Source of the DNA: Flavobacterium johnsoniae
GTDB taxonomy: Bacteria; Bacteroidota; Bacteroidia; Flavobacteriales; Flavobacteriaceae
Direction of reading: 5' to 3'
DNA length: 64,000 nucleotides
NCBI RefSeq assembly: GCF_001879205.1
Contig: NZ_MLFK01000005.1
Coordinates: 310,001-374,000, forward strand
Every line of letters starts with the position of its first letter. Position 1 is the stretch's first letter. Under the pieces are notes generated by a model. That model was not told the origin of the DNA and did not search any database. It saw only the letters and a list, made by a program, of their open reading frames with translations. Position numbers and translations under genes: made by a program. Below, in pieces: positions 43,482-52,821 of this stretch.

Positions 43482-46298
43482 ATGGTTAACAAATACACAG
43501 TCTTTTTTATTTTATGGTCTTTTAGTTTTGCATTTGCTCAGGAAACAGTTTTTACAGGAACTGTAATAGAATCCAAAACACAAAATCCGCTTGAGAATGT
43601 TGTAGTCAATATTCAAAATTCTTCTCATACAGAACTTACTTCCAACAAAGGAAAATTCGAATTACATTCTGCCATCGATGGCGAACAATTGCTTTTAATT
43701 CGTAGTCAGGGATACAAAGATTTACTATTGAAAGTTCATTCAAATTTTGGGCAGCAGGTAAATCTTGGTGTGCTGCAATTAGAAAACACTTTTTCAGATG
43801 AAGTTCCGGCAGCATTGATCACATTGTTAGATAGTGATTTATCTGATGATAACAGCTCTTCTGAAATGACTTCCGGGCTGTTGCAATCCTCAAAAGATGC
43901 TTTCATGCAGGCTTCGGCATTTAATTGGGGTCAGGCCCGATTTAGGATTCGGGGTTTAGACAGCGAAAACGGAACCATGATGCTGAACGGAATGTCAATG
44001 AATAAAATATACGATGGCAGACCGCAATGGAGCAATTGGGGCGGCTTAAATAATGTACTTCGTAATCAGGATTTTTCAGTTGGAACCGCAGCATCAAATT
44101 ATACTTTTGGAGGCATTTTAGGAACACAGCAAATCTTTACCCGTGCCTCTTTGTACAGAAAAGGAGGTTCTCTCACATTTTCAGGAAGTAATACAACCTA
44201 CACATGGCGCACAATAGGAACGTATGCATCAGGGATGAATGCTGACGGCTGGGCTTACGTAGTTTCTGCCGGAAAAAGATGGGCTGATGAAGGTTATTTT
44301 GAAGGGACAAATTTCAACGCCGATTCTTTCTTTTTAAGTGTCGAAAAGAAATTAAACAGCAGGCATTCCTTAAATTTTACCGGATTTTATACACCAAATT
44401 CCCGGGGTAAAAATTCTCCAAACACTAATGAAGTCACTGATTTAATGGACGAGAAATACAATTCGTACTGTGGTTTTCAAAACGGTCAAAAACGAAATGC
44501 CAGAGTAAAAACGGTAGAAGAACCTTTGTTCATGCTCAATCATTATTTTAAAATTGATGAAAAGACAAATCTCAATTCGAGTGTGATGTATCAATTTGGA
44601 AAAGTAGGTAATAGTTCTATCGATTATCAAAATGCTGACAGTCCGGATCCTGTTTATTATAAAAAAATGCCGAGTTATTTTAGTTCACTTTATGAAAAAG
44701 ACCAAGGTGAGTTTTCAGGAGAATTTACTCCGGATTATGAAAATGCACAGAAAAGCAGGGTTGCATTTCTGGCTAATTCTCAACTTGATTGGGATGCTAT
44801 GTATTTGGCAAATCAAAAACCCGGTCAAAATGGTTATGAACCGGCGCAAAGTCATTATGTTTTATACGAAGACAGAACAGACGATAAGACTTTTGCCGTA
44901 AATTCTAACCTCAATACGCAGATAACGCCAAACATTTCTTTTGATGGAGGAATTACTTACCGCAATTTAAAATCACATAATTTTCAGTACTTATTAGATC
45001 TTTTGGGCGGAAAATATTTTGAAGATATCGATCCGTTTTATAAAGGCGATCTCTCACAGTCAGATTTACAAAATCCAGACAGATTGGTGGTAAAAGGAGA
45101 TATTTATGGCTATAATTATAATTTTTTAGCCAGTACGATCGATGCTTTTACGCAGTTTAAATTCTCGTATAATAAAACGGAATTTTATTTGGCTCAGTCT
45201 TATTCAATATCAAATTATCAAAGAGAAGGATTGTATCAAAATGGAATTTATCCCACAACTTCTTTAGGAAAAAGCGAGAAAGTGAACTTTGAAAATTTTG
45301 GTTTCAAAGGCGGATTTACTTATAAAATCTCAGGAAAACAATGGCTCTTTTTTAATGGAGCACATTTAACGAGAGCGCCTTCACTTCGAAATACATTTTC
45401 GAATTCGCGTTTAAATAACAATATCGTAAACGGAATTGAAAATGAAAACAGCAGCAGTGCCGAAGCCAATTATGCCTATCGTTCGCCAAAAATTAAATTG
45501 CGGTTAACAGCTTATTATGCTTTAATTAAAAACACATCGAAAACCTCTTTTTTCTATGCCGAGGGAATTTTTGATAAAACGGGAGGTTACAGTGCAACAA
45601 ATGCTTTTGTAAGCCAGACTTTAACAAAATTGGATAAGAAAAACACAGGTGCAGAATTGAGTTTTGAATATCAAATTTCGTCTACATTGAAAACAACTTT
45701 AAGTGCGGCTTATGGAAATCATATTTATAGCAGCAATCCAAATGTTTCGATTACAAATGACGCCAATGCAGCAAAGGATGATGCGCATACTACTTTTGAT
45801 TTTGGTAAGGCTTACCTCAAAAATTACAAACAGCCGGGAACGCCGCAAAATGCTTTTTCGTTTGGACTGGAATATCGTGATCCGAAATATTTGTGGCTTG
45901 GAGCCAATATTAATTATCTGACTGATAATTATATCGATGTTTCGCCAATTTCCAGAACATCTCAATTTTATATTAATCCGGTAAATGGATTTCCTTATCC
46001 TGAAGCAGATGCCGGGAAAGGAATTGAATTATTGAAACAAGAAAAATTTGATCCTGTAACCTTATTAAATATTAACGGTGGAAAGTCGTGGCGCATTTAT
46101 AAAAAATATGTTGGTCTCTTTGCCAGCGTAAATAATGTTCTGGGCTTAGTATATAAAACCGGCGGTTTTGAACAAGCCAGAAATGCAAATTTTAGAGCCC
46201 TAAATCAAGATGTTTCAAGCGGAACACCATCATTTGGGCCTAAATATTATTACGGTTACGGAAGAACTTATTTCTTAAATCTTACAATCGGTTTATAA
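43482..46298 (+). CDS. TonB-dependent receptor with carboxypeptidase-like domain
   Basis: Outer-membrane active importer of 938 residues. The signal peptide ends AFAQ; a carboxypeptidase-regulatory-like beta-sandwich follows (about 22-100, FTGTVIESKTQNPLENVVVNI), then a plug domain with MLNGMSMNKIYDGRPQW, and a 22-strand barrel ending GYGRTYFLNLTIGL with a terminal aromatic pattern. It does not carry the SusC signature, and there is no SusD neighbour, only a DUF5689 lipoprotein 18 bases downstream. The ligand is unknown; a metal chelate or other small molecule is as likely as a glycan. Confidence 0.9.
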   Translation: MVNKYTVFFILWSFSFAFAQETVFTGTVIESKTQNPLENVVVNIQNSSHTELTSNKGKFELHSAIDGEQLLLIRSQGYKDLLLKVHSNFGQQVNLGVLQLENTFSDEVPAALITLLDSDLSDDNSSSEMTSGLLQSSKDAFMQASAFNWGQARFRIRGLDSENGTMMLNGMSMNKIYDGRPQWSNWGGLNNVLRNQDFSVGTAASNYTFGGILGTQQIFTRASLYRKGGSLTFSGSNTTYTWRTIGTYASGMNADGWAYVVSAGKRWADEGYFEGTNFNADSFFLSVEKKLNSRHSLNFTGFYTPNSRGKNSPNTNEVTDLMDEKYNSYCGFQNGQKRNARVKTVEEPLFMLNHYFKIDEKTNLNSSVMYQFGKVGNSSIDYQNADSPDPVYYKKMPSYFSSLYEKDQGEFSGEFTPDYENAQKSRVAFLANSQLDWDAMYLANQKPGQNGYEPAQSHYVLYEDRTDDKTFAVNSNLNTQITPNISFDGGITYRNLKSHNFQYLLDLLGGKYFEDIDPFYKGDLSQSDLQNPDRLVVKGDIYGYNYNFLASTIDAFTQFKFSYNKTEFYLAQSYSISNYQREGLYQNGIYPTTSLGKSEKVNFENFGFKGGFTYKISGKQWLFFNGAHLTRAPSLRNTFSNSRLNNNIVNGIENENSSSAEANYAYRSPKIKLRLTAYYALIKNTSKTSFFYAEGIFDKTGGYSATNAFVSQTLTKLDKKNTGAELSFEYQISSTLKTTLSAAYGNHIYSSNPNVSITNDANAAKDDAHTTFDFGKAYLKNYKQPGTPQNAFSFGLEYRDPKYLWLGANINYLTDNYIDVSPISRTSQFYINPVNGFPYPEADAGKGIELLKQEKFDPVTLLNINGGKSWRIYKKYVGLFASVNNVLGLVYKTGGFEQARNANFRALNQDVSSGTPSFGPKYYYGYGRTYFLNLTIGL

Positions 46299-46316
46299 AT
46301 CGAAAATTTATTTCTC

Positions 46317-47666
46317 ATGAAAAATATAGTTTTAAACTCTCTTTTAGTTTCATCATTATTATTGATTTGCAGTTGCAGCAACGAAATCGAAACACCAAAA
46401 TTAGCTTGTAATCAACCTGATTTTATTGTAAATAAAAGTGTAGAAAAAATTCATGAACTTTCTGGTACTACGGCTAAACAATATTTGTACGATGATATAA
46501 TTGAAGCGTATGTGGTTTCCAGCGATGAAGACGGAAATTTTTTTAAGACCATTTCATTTCAGACTAAGACGGCTCCAAACACACCGGCAATTGGTTTTAG
46601 TGTTCCTGTTGATGCATCAAATACCTATATTGATTATCGTTTGGGAAATAAGGTGTATGTAAAACTTAAAAATCAATTCACAGATTTATATTATGGCGGA
46701 TTAAGAATTGGAAGTTTATATGTTAGTAACGCCGGTGATCCGACTATTGGCAGAATTTCTCCAAATGAATATAAAAGTGTTTTAAACGCTTCCTGCACTA
46801 TTATTGATGAAGATCAATTGGTCAAATCTCTTTCAATAGAAGAAGCACTTACAGACAGCAGGCTCAATACGCTGATCGAATTGAACGATGTTGAATTTAC
46901 AGAAGCAGCAATTGGGCGTCATTATTTTGAAGAATCAAATAATGTGGGAGGTTCTACAAACTGGAATTTACGCGATAAAACCGGAAATCAAATTATTTTT
47001 AGAACAAGTAGTTATGCAAAATTTGCAGATCATGTTGTACCGGAAGGAAGTGGAAAAGTAAGAGGGATTTTAACCAAATTTGGTACAGATTATCAACTGA
47101 TGGTGCGATCTGAAAGGGATGTTTTAATGAACGGAAAAAGAAATGTTCCGTTTTTTGCCGAGGATTTTCAGTCGGTTAAAAACAATGTCAATTTTGCACT
47201 TCCGGGCTGGAGTAATATTGTTGAAAAAGCTTCCAAAATATGGAAAAGTATGGTTTATGCAGGAAACGGTTACGCCGAGTTTAATACCACAAGCACTACA
47301 GCTGCCGAAAATATTGCATGGCTGGTTTCGCCTAAAATTAATTTGACGGGTTATAAAAATGCAGTGCTTTCATTTAGAAGTGCACAGCATGATTTAAAAG
47401 TCGATTCGCCTCTTAATACGCTTGAAGTTTATGTTTCTGCCAACTTTGACGGCTCTAGTGTAACAAAAGCAAAATGGATAAGACTTGAAGCTAAAGTTCC
47501 AACGTTATCTTCACCTTCGCGAGAGTTTATGAGCTCTGGAGGAATTGATTTATCGGCCTATTCCGGAAATATAAATATTGCCTTTCGCTATGTTGGTTCA
47601 GGAAAAGATAAAACGCTAAATGGTGCTTTTATGGTTGACGATATTAAGATTTTTGGAGAGAAGTAA
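46317..47666 (+). CDS. DUF5689 domain lipoprotein, receptor partner
   Basis: A 449-residue lipoprotein (lipobox ICSC). The first half (about 30-270) is a DUF5689-type OB-like region with YDDIIEAYVVSSDEDGNFFKTI and RLGNKVYVKL; the second half (about 280-449) is a jelly-roll choice-of-anchor-J type domain with FFAEDFQSV, AWLVSPKINL and GAFMVDDIKIFG. It lies 18 bases after the TonB receptor and would form its surface lid or capture subunit, by analogy with SusD-like partners. The substrate is unknown. Confidence 0.85.
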   Translation: MKNIVLNSLLVSSLLLICSCSNEIETPKLACNQPDFIVNKSVEKIHELSGTTAKQYLYDDIIEAYVVSSDEDGNFFKTISFQTKTAPNTPAIGFSVPVDASNTYIDYRLGNKVYVKLKNQFTDLYYGGLRIGSLYVSNAGDPTIGRISPNEYKSVLNASCTIIDEDQLVKSLSIEEALTDSRLNTLIELNDVEFTEAAIGRHYFEESNNVGGSTNWNLRDKTGNQIIFRTSSYAKFADHVVPEGSGKVRGILTKFGTDYQLMVRSERDVLMNGKRNVPFFAEDFQSVKNNVNFALPGWSNIVEKASKIWKSMVYAGNGYAEFNTTSTTAAENIAWLVSPKINLTGYKNAVLSFRSAQHDLKVDSPLNTLEVYVSANFDGSSVTKAKWIRLEAKVPTLSSPSREFMSSGGIDLSAYSGNINIAFRYVGSGKDKTLNGAFMVDDIKIFGEK

Positions 47667-47804
47667 AAGGGTAAAATCTTTTAATTAAGATAAACTGTTG
47701 ATCTTTAAATGAATATTGTAATGAAGTTTCTTTTTTCATGTTAAAACTGTTAAAATTTGACAGAATTTTGTATTTTGGTCATCCCAAATCAATACAAAAA
47801 CAAC

Positions 47805-48662
47805 ATGAAAACCTACTTTATTGCCATCTTAATGATGGTGTTTCCATTCTTGATACACAGTCAGGACAACGTTAGATTAAAGCAGATCAACATTGTAAAA
47901 ACAAATTACCAAAATTCTAAAGACGGAGAAATTGTTAATAAAACAATGGTTTTTAAAGATGGTAAACTTCAAACTATTACAACATCTGATGTTGTGCAGC
48001 ACTTTTTCTACAACAAAAACGGATTATTGGATATGACCGTAAAAGATAAAGTAGGAAGCGACTGGAAAGAGGTAGTAAATTACACGTATGACGCTGATAA
48101 CAATATTACCAAATTTGTAAAAAAATATCAGGAAGGTCCAAATTACATTACCAAAGTGGTGTCATTTGTTTATGAAGGAGCGAGGATAAAAGTAACAACG
48201 AAAAAGAGTACGAATCACCAGAATTTAGTTGATGATATTGAATATCTTGTTGAAAACGGAATCATTGTAAGACGTACTTCGCGCGACAGAAACAAAGCAA
48301 TTATAGGAAAACTAGAATATGTTTATGTAAACGATAATGTCTCTAGACATAAAGGATTAGTGGGAGATAAAATTTCAAAATCATTTACTTATGACGATAA
48401 AAAATCTGTAGACCAGTTAATTGTTCAGAGTCTTTTTGGTGATAATTATAAAGTAATTGTTCCTATGATTTCGTACCATGAAGAAGAATTTAGCTTTGAG
48501 TCGATTTCGTATAATAATGAAATGAATTTCAGTCCTTCATCTTCAGCTTTGGTTGCAGTAAGCAGAAAATTCAAGTATAACAAATTAAACTTCCCGATTT
48601 CTTGCTCGCAGATTGAAGAAAACGGAATCGTTAAAACAGAAAAAACGTTTATTTACGAATAA
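47805..48662 (+). CDS. Secreted beta-rich protein of unknown function
   Basis: A 285-residue protein not recognised. ATG 47805 opens a signal peptide ending IHSQ. The body is made of regular strands with repeated motifs of the type HFFYNKNGLLDMTVKDK and YTYDADNNITKFVKKY, resembling YD or RHS-like beta repeats (about 65-160), then KSFTYDDKKSVDQL. It may be a periplasmic or surface protein with a small repeat barrel. It has its own terminator, and no partner gene is suggested by context. Confidence 0.7.
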   Translation: MKTYFIAILMMVFPFLIHSQDNVRLKQINIVKTNYQNSKDGEIVNKTMVFKDGKLQTITTSDVVQHFFYNKNGLLDMTVKDKVGSDWKEVVNYTYDADNNITKFVKKYQEGPNYITKVVSFVYEGARIKVTTKKSTNHQNLVDDIEYLVENGIIVRRTSRDRNKAIIGKLEYVYVNDNVSRHKGLVGDKISKSFTYDDKKSVDQLIVQSLFGDNYKVIVPMISYHEEEFSFESISYNNEMNFSPSSSALVAVSRKFKYNKLNFPISCSQIEENGIVKTEKTFIYE

Positions 48663-48681
48663 TCTTTTTTAGATAAAACTG

Positions 48682-48730
48682 TAAGCCATTTATTAATCTT
48701 GTCATTAAGATTGTAAATGGCTTATTTTTT
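48682..48730 (+). terminator. Terminator before hflX
   Basis: TAAGCCATTTA / TAAATGGCTTA outer stem with AATCTT / AAGATT inner stem, followed by six T. Confidence 0.85.
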
Positions 48731-48760
48731 TAAATAGAATTTAAAATCGTAATTCTATAA

Positions 48761-48789
48761 TTGTAGTAGTTTACAAATGATTAAATTTG
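48761..48789 (+). promoter_or_regulatory. Promoter of hflX (TTG-N18-TAAATTTG)
   Basis: TTG at 48761-48763, 18 bases, perfect -7 TAAATTTG at 48782-48789; the start codon lies only 16 bases further, so the leader is about 10 bases. Confidence 0.75.
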
Positions 48790-48805
48790 TAGCTTATTTT
48801 AAGAT

Positions 48806-50041
48806 ATGTTAGAGAAAGAAGTTATAAATTTTGAAAAGACAGCCATTGTTGGTATTGTAACTCAAAATCAAAGTGAGGAAAAACTTAACGAATATTTAGA
48901 CGAATTAGAGTTTTTGACTTTTACCGCTGGAGGTGAAGTTATTAAACGCTTTTCGCAAAAAATGGAACGTCCAAATCCTAAGACCTTTGTAGGTACGGGA
49001 AAAATAGACGAAATCAATCTTTTTGTAAAAGAAAACGGAATATCGACTGTTATTTTTGATGATGAACTAACACCGTCACAACAAAAAAATATTTCAAGAA
49101 TTATAGACTGCAAAATTCTGGACAGAACCAATTTGATTCTGGATATTTTTGCGCAAAGAGCCGAAACTTCTTATGCAAGAACACAGGTAGAACTGGCACA
49201 ATGTCAATATTTATTACCAAGACTTTCCGGTTTATGGACACACCTTGAGCGTCAAAAAGGAGGAATTGGTATGCGTGGTCCTGGTGAAACAGAGATAGAA
49301 ACAGATAGACGTATTGTACGTGACCGAATTTCGTTATTGAAAGAAAAAATCAAAACGATCGATAAACAAATGAGTATTCAGCGAAGTAATCGAGGCGCAA
49401 TGGTTCGTGTTGCGCTGGTTGGTTATACCAACGTTGGAAAATCGACTTTGATGAATGCAATTGGTAAAAGTGATGTTTTTGTTGAAAATAAATTGTTCGC
49501 TACTTTGGACACAACGGTTCGAAAAGTCGTGATCAAAAACCTTCCGTTTTTACTTTCAGATACGGTTGGATTTATCCGAAAACTGCCTACACAATTAGTT
49601 GATTCTTTTAAAAGTACACTTGATGAGGTTCGTGAAGCCGATCTGCTTTTGCATGTTGTAGATATTTCTCATCCTGATTTTGAAGATCATATTGAATCTG
49701 TAAATCAGACTTTGTTAGAAATAAAAAGCAATGATAAACCAACAATCATGGTTTTTAACAAAATCGATGCTTACAAACACCTAACAATTGATGAGGATGA
49801 TTTGATCACCGAGAAAACAAGAAAACATTATACTCTGGAAGAATGGAAACAAACCTGGATGAGTAATGTGGGGCAGGATAATGCTTTGTTTATTTCGGCT
49901 ACGCAAAAAGAAAATTTTGAAGAATTTAGAGAAATGGTTTATGAGGCAGTACGCCAGATTCATATAACCAGATTCCCATATAATAAGTTTTTGTATCCGG
50001 ATTATAAGGACGCCATTGAAAAGGAAGAGGAGCAGGACTAA
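48806..50041 (+). CDS. hflX: GTPase HflX
   Basis: Ribosome-associated GTPase that splits stalled ribosomes under stress. The N-terminal HflX domain (about 1-190) contains GGEVIKRFSQKMERPNPKTF and the linker with GPGETEIETDRR. The G domain has G1 GYTNVGKST, G3 DTVGFIRKLP and G4 NKID. The length of 411 residues and the acidic tail are normal. Its leader is very short, and a palindromic element separates it from the convergent DUF3078 gene. Confidence 0.95.
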   Translation: MLEKEVINFEKTAIVGIVTQNQSEEKLNEYLDELEFLTFTAGGEVIKRFSQKMERPNPKTFVGTGKIDEINLFVKENGISTVIFDDELTPSQQKNISRIIDCKILDRTNLILDIFAQRAETSYARTQVELAQCQYLLPRLSGLWTHLERQKGGIGMRGPGETEIETDRRIVRDRISLLKEKIKTIDKQMSIQRSNRGAMVRVALVGYTNVGKSTLMNAIGKSDVFVENKLFATLDTTVRKVVIKNLPFLLSDTVGFIRKLPTQLVDSFKSTLDEVREADLLLHVVDISHPDFEDHIESVNQTLLEIKSNDKPTIMVFNKIDAYKHLTIDEDDLITEKTRKHYTLEEWKQTWMSNVGQDNALFISATQKENFEEFREMVYEAVRQIHITRFPYNKFLYPDYKDAIEKEEEQD

Positions 50042-50050
50042 TTTAAAATT

Positions 50051-50184
50051 TACCGCAAAGAAAACGGAGATTTTTATATAACAGGTTTTTATTAAACACA
50101 AAGTTCGCAAAGCTAAATCTTTATAGCTCTGCGAACTTTGTGTTTTAAGATGTATTTAATACAATCTTAGTGCTCTTTGCGGTA
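50051..50184. repeat. Palindromic element, cgcaaag family, between hflX and the DUF3078 gene
   Basis: Outer arms TACCGCAAAG (50051-50060) and CTTTGCGGTA (50175-50184) are perfect complements. Inner arms (50094-50113 and 50126-50145) pair almost perfectly around a short loop. Both strands can form the hairpin, so it might terminate the two convergent genes, but it lacks a clean T run. A sister element is at 56476-56571. Confidence 0.65.
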
Positions 50185-50209
50185 AAATTAAACAGTTTTC
50201 AATTTGAAA

Positions 50210-51160
50210 TTAAAACCCAAAATTAACTCCTAAACCAAATACTTCTCTGGTTTGAAGGCCTCTAAAAGCATTATCGTCATAAATGGCCTGGAAGGCTAAA
50301 TTCGCCGATAGGAATTTGTTTACTTTCATAATGATATTCAAAGAATAATTGATATCTACATTTTGAGGATCTTCCAGATAATTAGAATATAAATTCAGTG
50401 TGTTCTCTGCCGTTACATTGGTCATGATGGCCAATTTATAGTAAACAGAAGCATAAAAACCCAGCTCATATCGCATGGTTTTGCCTTCGTCAACTCCAAA
50501 ATAATCGCCATCTACATAAGGAAGGCCTGTAAATCTATCAATTCCGCTTGTATAGGCATTATCTACAAAAGTGAATTTTGAAGTTAGAGGGGCAAAGTTT
50601 ATTTTCAAGTTTTCATCTTTAGACCAGTAAATACCAGGTCCAGTAGTAAGATATCCAGGTGACATAAATTTAGTTTGCTCAGTTCTAATTTCTTTACCAT
50701 TAGCATCCTGACCATAAATATAACCCGTTGTAAACTGAGTTCTAAAGTTTAAAAAGAAGGAGTAGTACCATTCGCCAAAAGCTCTTTTTCCAACTATTGA
50801 GTTAAACTCTAGACGGTCATCTGTCTTCTTGCCAAAATCTGTATTTTTAGTTTGCAGAAGACCATAAGAAGCAAGGATTTTATTATCCCAGGTTAGATCA
50901 TCTTTTTTATAATTGAAGTCGTAGTTTATTCCTAAAGTTCCGGAAAAACTATCTTCTCCCCCTGCAATCCAGTTATTAAAACTTGATTGATTTAATAAAA
51001 GTGATACTGTACCTTTTGCTTTCCAGCCTTCTTTCTCAATAGTGTCATTGATTTTTTTTACGGCTTTCTCTGTGTTTTGAACTAGTTCTTTTTCTGAATT
51101 TTGTGCCTGAACAAAAGTGAAGTTCGCCACAATGCATAGTAAAAACGCCAGCTTTCTCAT
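50210..51160 (-). CDS. DUF3078 outer-membrane protein
   Basis: A 316-residue protein with signal peptide (ends FVQAQ), a short charged coil (EKELVQNTEKAVKKINDTIE) and a barrel of strands starting WKAKGTVSLLLNQSSFNNW, a conserved family opening. It ends in GLGVNFGF with a terminal Phe, the usual outer-membrane insertion signal. Function unknown. It is the last gene in the SUF direction, 77 bases after the DUF2480 gene, so read-through from the suf operon is possible. Confidence 0.85.
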   Translation of the reverse strand: MRKLAFLLCIVANFTFVQAQNSEKELVQNTEKAVKKINDTIEKEGWKAKGTVSLLLNQSSFNNWIAGGEDSFSGTLGINYDFNYKKDDLTWDNKILASYGLLQTKNTDFGKKTDDRLEFNSIVGKRAFGEWYYSFFLNFRTQFTTGYIYGQDANGKEIRTEQTKFMSPGYLTTGPGIYWSKDENLKINFAPLTSKFTFVDNAYTSGIDRFTGLPYVDGDYFGVDEGKTMRYELGFYASVYYKLAIMTNVTAENTLNLYSNYLEDPQNVDINYSLNIIMKVNKFLSANLAFQAIYDDNAFRGLQTREVFGLGVNFGF

Positions 51161-51237
51161 GATTATTTAGTTTAAGTGTATTATCAAATATACTAAAAAC
51201 CAATTGAAAACTAAATGATAATTAATGTAATTGCAGG

Positions 51238-51747
51238 TTATTTCTTAGATTCTTTGTATAAAGGTACTGCAGAACATGCTTCACCATACATTATGCTTCG
51301 TGCAAAAGGTTGTAAATAATTAGCTGCTAAAATATAAGCACGCATGGGAACTGGTTTTCTTGAACAGCCTTTTACAATAACAGGTTTGTTTTTGTAAACA
51401 GAATAGTCTATTCTGCTCAGTATTTCTTCGTATAAGCTGGAGTCAAGATCTTCGATATTTCCGTTGACTACTTTTTTTGCATAAGGAGCTAAATGAACAC
51501 TCACTAAAATTAGTGCCCACGCCGGAACTATCGCATCTGTACTACAGTGTACAGCAACATACTGATCTTGATATTGCGACCAGTCATGATTTTTAAGATG
51601 TTCTCTAAAGTCTTTTTCTTTCAATAAAAATCCTTCCAAAAGCCATTGCGAAATGTCAATTTGCACACGCATTCCTTTTGGATAATAATCCTCAAGATCA
51701 AAAACTTCTAAAGCACTATTGGCAACTTTATTGATAATTTCTTCCAT
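51238..51747 (-). CDS. DUF2480 family protein
   Basis: A 169-residue cytosolic protein conserved in Bacteroidetes next to suf genes. Characteristic stretches are INKVANSALEVFDLEDYYP and VAVHCSTDAIVPAWALILV, with a single Cys in each of CSTDAIVP, KGCSRKPVP and GEACSAVP. Whether those Cys bind metal is untested. It is separated from sufT by a 73-base palindromic gap and probably belongs to the suf transcript. Its activity is unknown. Confidence 0.83.
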   Translation of the reverse strand: MEEIINKVANSALEVFDLEDYYPKGMRVQIDISQWLLEGFLLKEKDFREHLKNHDWSQYQDQYVAVHCSTDAIVPAWALILVSVHLAPYAKKVVNGNIEDLDSSLYEEILSRIDYSVYKNKPVIVKGCSRKPVPMRAYILAANYLQPFARSIMYGEACSAVPLYKESKK

Positions 51748-51760
51748 TTTTACTAGTTTT

Positions 51761-51798
51761 CAGTCACAGCTTTCAGTCGCAGTTGAGCACTGTGACTG
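51761..51798. repeat. Small palindrome, cagtcaca/tgtgactg
   Basis: CAGTCACA (51761-51768) and TGTGACTG (51791-51798), with further cagtc and gactg words around them, fill the sufT-DUF2480 gap. It is another example of word-type repeats. Confidence 0.5.
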
Positions 51799-51820
51799 AG
51801 ACTGTAAACTGTATACTTTT

Positions 51821-52144
51821 TTAAAGCATTCCTAATTCTAATTTTGCTTCTTCGCTCATTAAATCTTTGCTCCAAGGCGGATCAAAAGTAATTTCAACTT
51901 CTACATCTTTAATGTTTTCGATTGTTTTTACTTTTTCTTCTACTTCTCTTGGTAAACTTTCTGCAACAGGGCAGTTTGGAGAGGTAAGTGTCATCAGGAT
52001 TTTTACTTCGTAATCTGTGTTTACCATTACGTCATAAATTAATCCTAATTCGTAAATATCTACAGGAATCTCAGGATCGTAAATCCCTTTTAAAACTTTT
52101 ACGATTGATTCTCCTAATTCGTTTGTGTCTATTTCTTGTTCCAT
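51821..52144 (-). CDS. sufT: SufT-type DUF59 Fe-S assembly protein
   Basis: A 107-residue MIP18/DUF59 protein that helps Fe-S cluster maturation or delivery. ATG 52144 gives the standard opening (VLKGIYDPEIPVDIYELGL) and the TLTSPNCPVAESLP motif with the conserved Cys; the end IDPPWSKD-like VEITFDPPWSKDLM is also diagnostic. A longer frame to 52183 would read through a repeat, so I reject it. It is the last clear SUF gene and is followed by DUF2480. Confidence 0.93.
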   Translation of the reverse strand: MEQEIDTNELGESIVKVLKGIYDPEIPVDIYELGLIYDVMVNTDYEVKILMTLTSPNCPVAESLPREVEEKVKTIENIKDVEVEITFDPPWSKDLMSEEAKLELGML

Positions 52145-52159
52145 TTTTTTTATTTTTTC

Positions 52160-52188
52160 ACCATATAAGTTATATAAGTTCATTTAAA
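52160..52188. repeat. Inverted-repeat arm beside the GxxExxY gene (left)
   Basis: ACCATATAAGTTATATAAG (52160-52178) is matched at 18 of 19 positions by the reverse complement of 52795-52813. The two arms bracket the GxxExxY gene. A direct, partly degenerate copy lies at 52704-52732. Confidence 0.7.
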
Positions 52189-52228
52189 ACTGGACGTATA
52201 TAAGTACAGATGATATTTTTATTTTTTT

Positions 52229-52639
52229 TTAATCATCTAGCCAGCGATATAACTCGTTGACGTATGTTTTTTGACCTTCATGATAAATGTTGGTAACATT
52301 GAAATTTATCATTAATCCTATTGGAGATTTTAACAGTTTCATATAAGACATAAGTTTTGCAATATGAATTGGTATAATTTGATCCACTGCTTTCAATTCC
52401 AAAACCAAACAGTTCTCAATAAACAAATCACATCTTAAATCTGACCGTAATTCCAAACCTTTATATTCAACAGGTATTTTGAGTTCTGATTGAAAATGAA
52501 TTCCTCTTAAAGATAATTCTTTAATCATACACTGATGATAAATACTTTCTATAAGTCCTGCTCCAATACTTTTATGAACTTCAATTGCCGCTCCGTTAAC
52601 TTGATAAATTAAATCAGTTAAATATTTCTTTGTTATCAT
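52229..52639 (-). CDS. GxxExxY protein
   Basis: A 136-residue PD-(D/E)XK-like protein. The naming motif is G28-x-x-E31-x-x-Y34 in GAGLIESIY. Further family parts are EYKGLELRSDLRCDLFIEN and VLELKAVDQIIP, the latter resembling the metal-binding E-x-K of this nuclease fold. Function is unknown; members are scattered between housekeeping genes and often move between genomes. Here it separates sufE from sufT and is bracketed by inverted repeats. Confidence 0.88.
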   Translation of the reverse strand: MITKKYLTDLIYQVNGAAIEVHKSIGAGLIESIYHQCMIKELSLRGIHFQSELKIPVEYKGLELRSDLRCDLFIENCLVLELKAVDQIIPIHIAKLMSYMKLLKSPIGLMINFNVTNIYHEGQKTYVNELYRWLDD

Positions 52640-52703
52640 TAGTTTTTTTTACAATAATAAGAAATATAAAATGAAGGATAAAACCTACTTTATGTGTTTT
52701 TTT

Positions 52704-52732
52704 ATCATATAAATTTTATAAGTTCATTTAAA
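52704..52732. repeat. Internal copy of the GxxExxY-flanking repeat
   Basis: ATCATATAAATTTTATAAG followed by TTCATTTAAA resembles the left arm at 52160-52188 in direct orientation, including the trailing TTCATTTAAA. It lies upstream of the GxxExxY start. Confidence 0.6.
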
Positions 52733-52794
52733 CAGAAGACTTACACTTCTTCTGCTTATCGAGATAATTAATTTAAGCGTAAAACTTCAATTTT

Positions 52795-52813
52795 CTTATG
52801 TAACTTATATGGT
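52795..52813. repeat. Inverted-repeat arm beside the GxxExxY gene (right)
   Basis: CTTATGTAACTTATATGGT, the inverted partner of the left arm with a single mismatch. It ends nine bases before the sufE stop. Confidence 0.7.
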
Positions 52814-52821
52814 AAAAAAAT

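Noticed and set aside
43482..47666. SusC/SusD polysaccharide utilisation pair
   Set aside because: The receptor lacks SusC signatures and the lipoprotein is DUF5689-like, with no glycoside hydrolases nearby.
52145..52183. N-terminal extension of sufT
   Set aside because: It translates through the ACCATATAAG repeat; ATG 52144 fits the family.
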